NCBI RefSeq assembly: GCF_013204795.1
Contig: NZ_JABMKW010000008.1
Location: 992,001 to 1,056,000 of the forward strand
Reading direction: 5' to 3'
Source of the DNA: Pedobacter panaciterrae
GTDB lineage: Bacteria; Bacteroidota; Bacteroidia; Sphingobacteriales; Sphingobacteriaceae
Length of the DNA stretch: 64,000 bases
Numbering within the stretch: position 1 is the first letter of the stretch; each line of letters begins with the position of its first letter. The notes beneath the pieces were generated by a model. The model had not been told where the DNA came from. It was given only the letters and a program-made list of their open reading frames with translations, and did not search any database. Of this stretch, positions 61,463 through 64,000 are shown piece after piece. Position numbers and translations under genes: made by a program.

Positions 61463-63343
61463 ATGAATTTCAGATACTTGAGGATAGCAATATTTACGCT
61501 TTGCATGCTATTCTCCATAAATATATTTGCCGTAGAAGGTGTTCCGGCCCTAATTCCGCAGCCAGTAAAGTTTCAAAGGCTTCCAGGTAGCTTCAAAATA
61601 AGCAAGACTACTAAACTGATTGCAGCTCCTGCAAATAAAGAAATAGCAGAATTATTCGCTGCTATGATCAAAGTGCCAACAGGCTTTACATTAAGTCACG
61701 CATCGGGGGGAGTTTCAACCATTCAGTTAGCTATGAACAAAGCTTACAATAAGCAGATAGGCGAAGAAGGGTATACTTTAGATGTTAAGCCAGCCAAGAT
61801 TACTATCCAGGCAAACAAGCCTACAGGTCTTTTTTATGGCATGCAAACTTTAATGCAACTGTTGCCAAAAGAAATAGAAAGTGCAGAGATTATTAAAAAT
61901 AAAGTATGGTCTATACCCTGCGTTAAAATAACAGACTATCCAAGATTTGGATGGAGGGGTTTAATGCTTGATGTAAGCAGGCATTATTTCCCAAAAGAAG
62001 TGGTTAAAAAATACATCAACCAGCTTGCTAAATACAAAATGAATGTATTTCATTGGCATTTAACTGATGATCAGGGATGGAGGATAGAAATTAAAAGCTT
62101 ACCACAACTTATTGAAGTAGGGGCCTGGCGTGCTCCAAGAATGGGTTTATGGTGGAAACGTGATCCACAAGGGGCAAATGAGGTTGCAGATTATGGAGGG
62201 TATTATACCCAGGAAGATGTTAAGGAAATTGTTAAATATGCTCAGCAACGTTTTGTAACCATCCTGCCCGAAATTGATGTTCCCGGACACAGTTTAGCTG
62301 CACTTGCTGCTTATCCGAACTTGTCATGCACAGGTGGGCCCTTTAAGGTAAATGTTGGCAATACCTTTTATGGTGTTGATGACAATGCATTATGTCCGGG
62401 TAACGAGGAAAGTTTCGTGTTTATGGAAAAAGTATTGGGAGAAGTGGCAGCGCTTTTCCCCGGTCAGTATATCCATATTGGTGGTGACGAATGTTTTAAG
62501 GGATTTTGGAAAGACTGCAAAAAATGCAAGAAAAGAATGAAGGACGAAAACCTGAAAACCCCGGAAGAACTGCAAAGTTATTTCATCAGGCGTATGGAAA
62601 ACATCGTTAAGTCTAAAGGCAAAAAAATGATGGGGTGGGACGAAATTCTGGAAGGTGGATTGGCACCCGAAGCTACGGTAATGAGCTGGAGAGGAATGAA
62701 AGGAGGCATCGAAGCAGCAAAAATGAATCACCATGTGATAATGACTCCTGCCGATAATTGTTATCTTGATCTTTATCAGGGAGACCCAGCTGCAGAACCA
62801 CCAACTTATTCTATGCTTACCTTATCAAGTTGTTATAATTTTGAACCCATTCCGGCTGAAATACCTGATCCTTCACTGATATTAGGAGGTCAGGGCAATT
62901 TGTGGACAGAATCTGTTCCGAATTACCGCCATGTAGAATACATGACCTGGCCCCGTGCCTTTGCCTTGGCTGAAGTTTTCTGGTCGCAAAAAGAAAACAA
63001 GGGATGGGATAGCTTTATCTCCCGTATGGAGCATAATCTTGAAAGGTATGATGTAGCAAATATCAACTATGCAAGAAGTGTGTATGATGCCACAATAAAA
63101 CCTTTAAAAGATACTGTTAATAAAACGCTGCGTATTGCATTAGCTACGGAGATAAAGAAATTAGACATCTATTATACGTTTGATAATACTTATCCGGATA
63201 ACTTCTCTCCAAAGTATACCGATACCCTTACAGTACCAAAAGGAGCAGATCATTTAAGGGTTTTAACTTACCTCGATAGCAAACCAATGGGTAAAATGAT
63301 TACTGTTAGTATAAAAGATCTGGAAAAGCGTACGGAAGAGTAA
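61463..63343 (+). CDS. Secreted beta-N-acetylhexosaminidase (GH20)
   Basis: ATG 61463 (MNFRYLRIAIF) gives a signal peptide with cleavage near NIFAVEG; an earlier TTG at 61418 is unlikely. The 626-residue enzyme has the GH20b domain (about 30-150) and the catalytic TIM barrel (about 160-500) with HWHLTDDQGWRIEI, LPEIDVPGH and the catalytic pair Asp342-Glu343 in HIGGDECFKGFW. It removes terminal GlcNAc or GalNAc from glycans such as chitin or glycoprotein sugars. A paired Cys-x-x-Cys (CKKCKKR) follows the active site. Confidence 0.95.
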   Translation: MNFRYLRIAIFTLCMLFSINIFAVEGVPALIPQPVKFQRLPGSFKISKTTKLIAAPANKEIAELFAAMIKVPTGFTLSHASGGVSTIQLAMNKAYNKQIGEEGYTLDVKPAKITIQANKPTGLFYGMQTLMQLLPKEIESAEIIKNKVWSIPCVKITDYPRFGWRGLMLDVSRHYFPKEVVKKYINQLAKYKMNVFHWHLTDDQGWRIEIKSLPQLIEVGAWRAPRMGLWWKRDPQGANEVADYGGYYTQEDVKEIVKYAQQRFVTILPEIDVPGHSLAALAAYPNLSCTGGPFKVNVGNTFYGVDDNALCPGNEESFVFMEKVLGEVAALFPGQYIHIGGDECFKGFWKDCKKCKKRMKDENLKTPEELQSYFIRRMENIVKSKGKKMMGWDEILEGGLAPEATVMSWRGMKGGIEAAKMNHHVIMTPADNCYLDLYQGDPAAEPPTYSMLTLSSCYNFEPIPAEIPDPSLILGGQGNLWTESVPNYRHVEYMTWPRAFALAEVFWSQKENKGWDSFISRMEHNLERYDVANINYARSVYDATIKPLKDTVNKTLRIALATEIKKLDIYYTFDNTYPDNFSPKYTDTLTVPKGADHLRVLTYLDSKPMGKMITVSIKDLEKRTEE

Positions 63344-63385
63344 GCAAATCTTACTAATTTTGGCCTAAAGAAGATATTTATTACC

Positions 63386-63967
63386 ATGCTTGGATTAAAA
63401 TTATTGACGGACCCGCGGTGGGCAAACATTGCTGAATCGAATTTAGAAGAGATTTTGACTGACCATGCCTGGTGTGAACAAAAAGCAGCAACGAATGCCA
63501 TTACCCTGATCGCTAATAATTCAGAACATATGGATTTGGTGCAGGAATTAACAGCTATTGCTATTGAAGAAATGCAACATTTTAAGATGGTGGTTGATAT
63601 AATTGAGAAACGTGGGTATACACTTGGTCGTGAGCGTAAAGACGACTATGTTGGTCAATTGGTTAAATTCAGTCGAAGGGATGGAAGCAGAAACTCGGCT
63701 TTTATTGACCGTCTTTTATTTGCGGCGATGATTGAAGCCAGAAGTTGTGAGCGCTTCCGCGTACTGTCGCAAAACATCAAAGATGAAGAACTTGCAAAAT
63801 TCTATTATGACCTGATGGTGTCAGAAGCTGGCCACTACACTACTTTTCTGAACTTCGCCCGCAAATATTCCATTGATATTGATGTGGATAAAAGATGGAA
63901 AGAATGGCTTGAATTTGAAGGTGAGCTTATACAAAGTTTCGGCAATAAGGAAGCCATTCACGGCTAA
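63386..63967 (+). CDS. miaE: MiaE-type tRNA-(ms2io6A) hydroxylase
   Basis: A 193-residue four-helix diiron protein. HAWCEQKAATNAITLI, EEMQHFKMV, EARSCERFRVL and SEAGHYTTFL give the Glu and Glu-x-x-His ligands of the non-haem diiron site. It hydroxylates 2-methylthio-isopentenyl-adenosine at position 37 of tRNAs reading UNN codons. It follows the GH20 gene by 42 bp. The remaining 33 bases of the window show nothing. Confidence 0.93.
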   Translation: MLGLKLLTDPRWANIAESNLEEILTDHAWCEQKAATNAITLIANNSEHMDLVQELTAIAIEEMQHFKMVVDIIEKRGYTLGRERKDDYVGQLVKFSRRDGSRNSAFIDRLLFAAMIEARSCERFRVLSQNIKDEELAKFYYDLMVSEAGHYTTFLNFARKYSIDIDVDKRWKEWLEFEGELIQSFGNKEAIHG

Positions 63968-64000
63968 TTGTTTACTTTATCTTTTCAAACACAAACTTTG

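Overview
This window looks like chromosomal DNA from a Bacteroidota soil or plant-litter saprophyte of the Sphingobacteriaceae, most like Pedobacter. The evidence is two SusC/SusD pairs, a hybrid two-component regulator, FecI/FecR-type sigma/anti-sigma genes, a DUF6266 protein, promoters of the TTTG-N19-TAnnTTTG type, and a general lack of Shine-Dalgarno sequences. The species assignment is an inference; no database was consulted.

Positions 1-12.6 kb hold a cluster for breaking down uronic-acid-containing polysaccharide. It contains a heparinase II/III-like lyase (cut by the window edge), a LacI regulator, a GH88 unsaturated uronyl hydrolase and a 1384-residue hybrid two-component sensor. An orphan ECF sigma factor follows, overlapping a secreted GH97 enzyme and a secreted alpha/beta-hydrolase-like protein. 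Positions 12.7-23.6 kb hold a second locus in two arms. On the minus strand are SusC, SusD, a TIG-domain lipoprotein and an alginate-lyase-superfamily lipoprotein. On the plus strand are a parallel beta-helix protein and a second alginate-lyase-superfamily enzyme. Positions 24.9-38.8 kb hold a third locus: a GH39-type enzyme, ECF sigma, FecR, SusC with an STN domain, SusD, a GH95-like enzyme, a ThuA-like protein and a six-hairpin glycosidase. The three loci together point to capture and depolymerisation of polyuronic or glycosaminoglycan-like substrates.

Positions 38.8-52.3 kb are a mixed region: fatty-acid hydroxylase, ANT(6)-like protein, metallophosphoesterase, GAF histidine kinase, small hydrolase, GDPD, secreted ADP-ribosylglycohydrolase-like protein, NfeD/slipin pair, HxlR regulator and aldo/keto reductase. 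Several decayed genes lie here and further on: a sugar-isomerase fragment, a CBS-domain fragment, a frameshifted pirin-like gene and a stub of prfH.

Positions 52.6-55.6 kb are the most unusual part. Two identical tRNA-Pro(TGG) genes have a textbook promoter and terminator. They are followed by a long leader, an unrecognised basic 243-residue protein, the RNA ligase RtcB, and only the first ~20 codons of the ribosome-rescue factor PrfH. A decayed copy of the start of the 243-residue gene appears to lie 4 kb downstream. The last part (57-64 kb) carries a membrane histidine kinase, a ClpP paralogue, a sigma factor with a small partner gene, a hemolysin-III protein, a GH20 hexosaminidase and a MiaE-type tRNA hydroxylase.

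Inverted repeats beginning CGTCATCTCGA recur between genes (12.6, 20.6, 27.5 kb, and a half copy at 43.7 kb) and look like a dispersed REP-type family.
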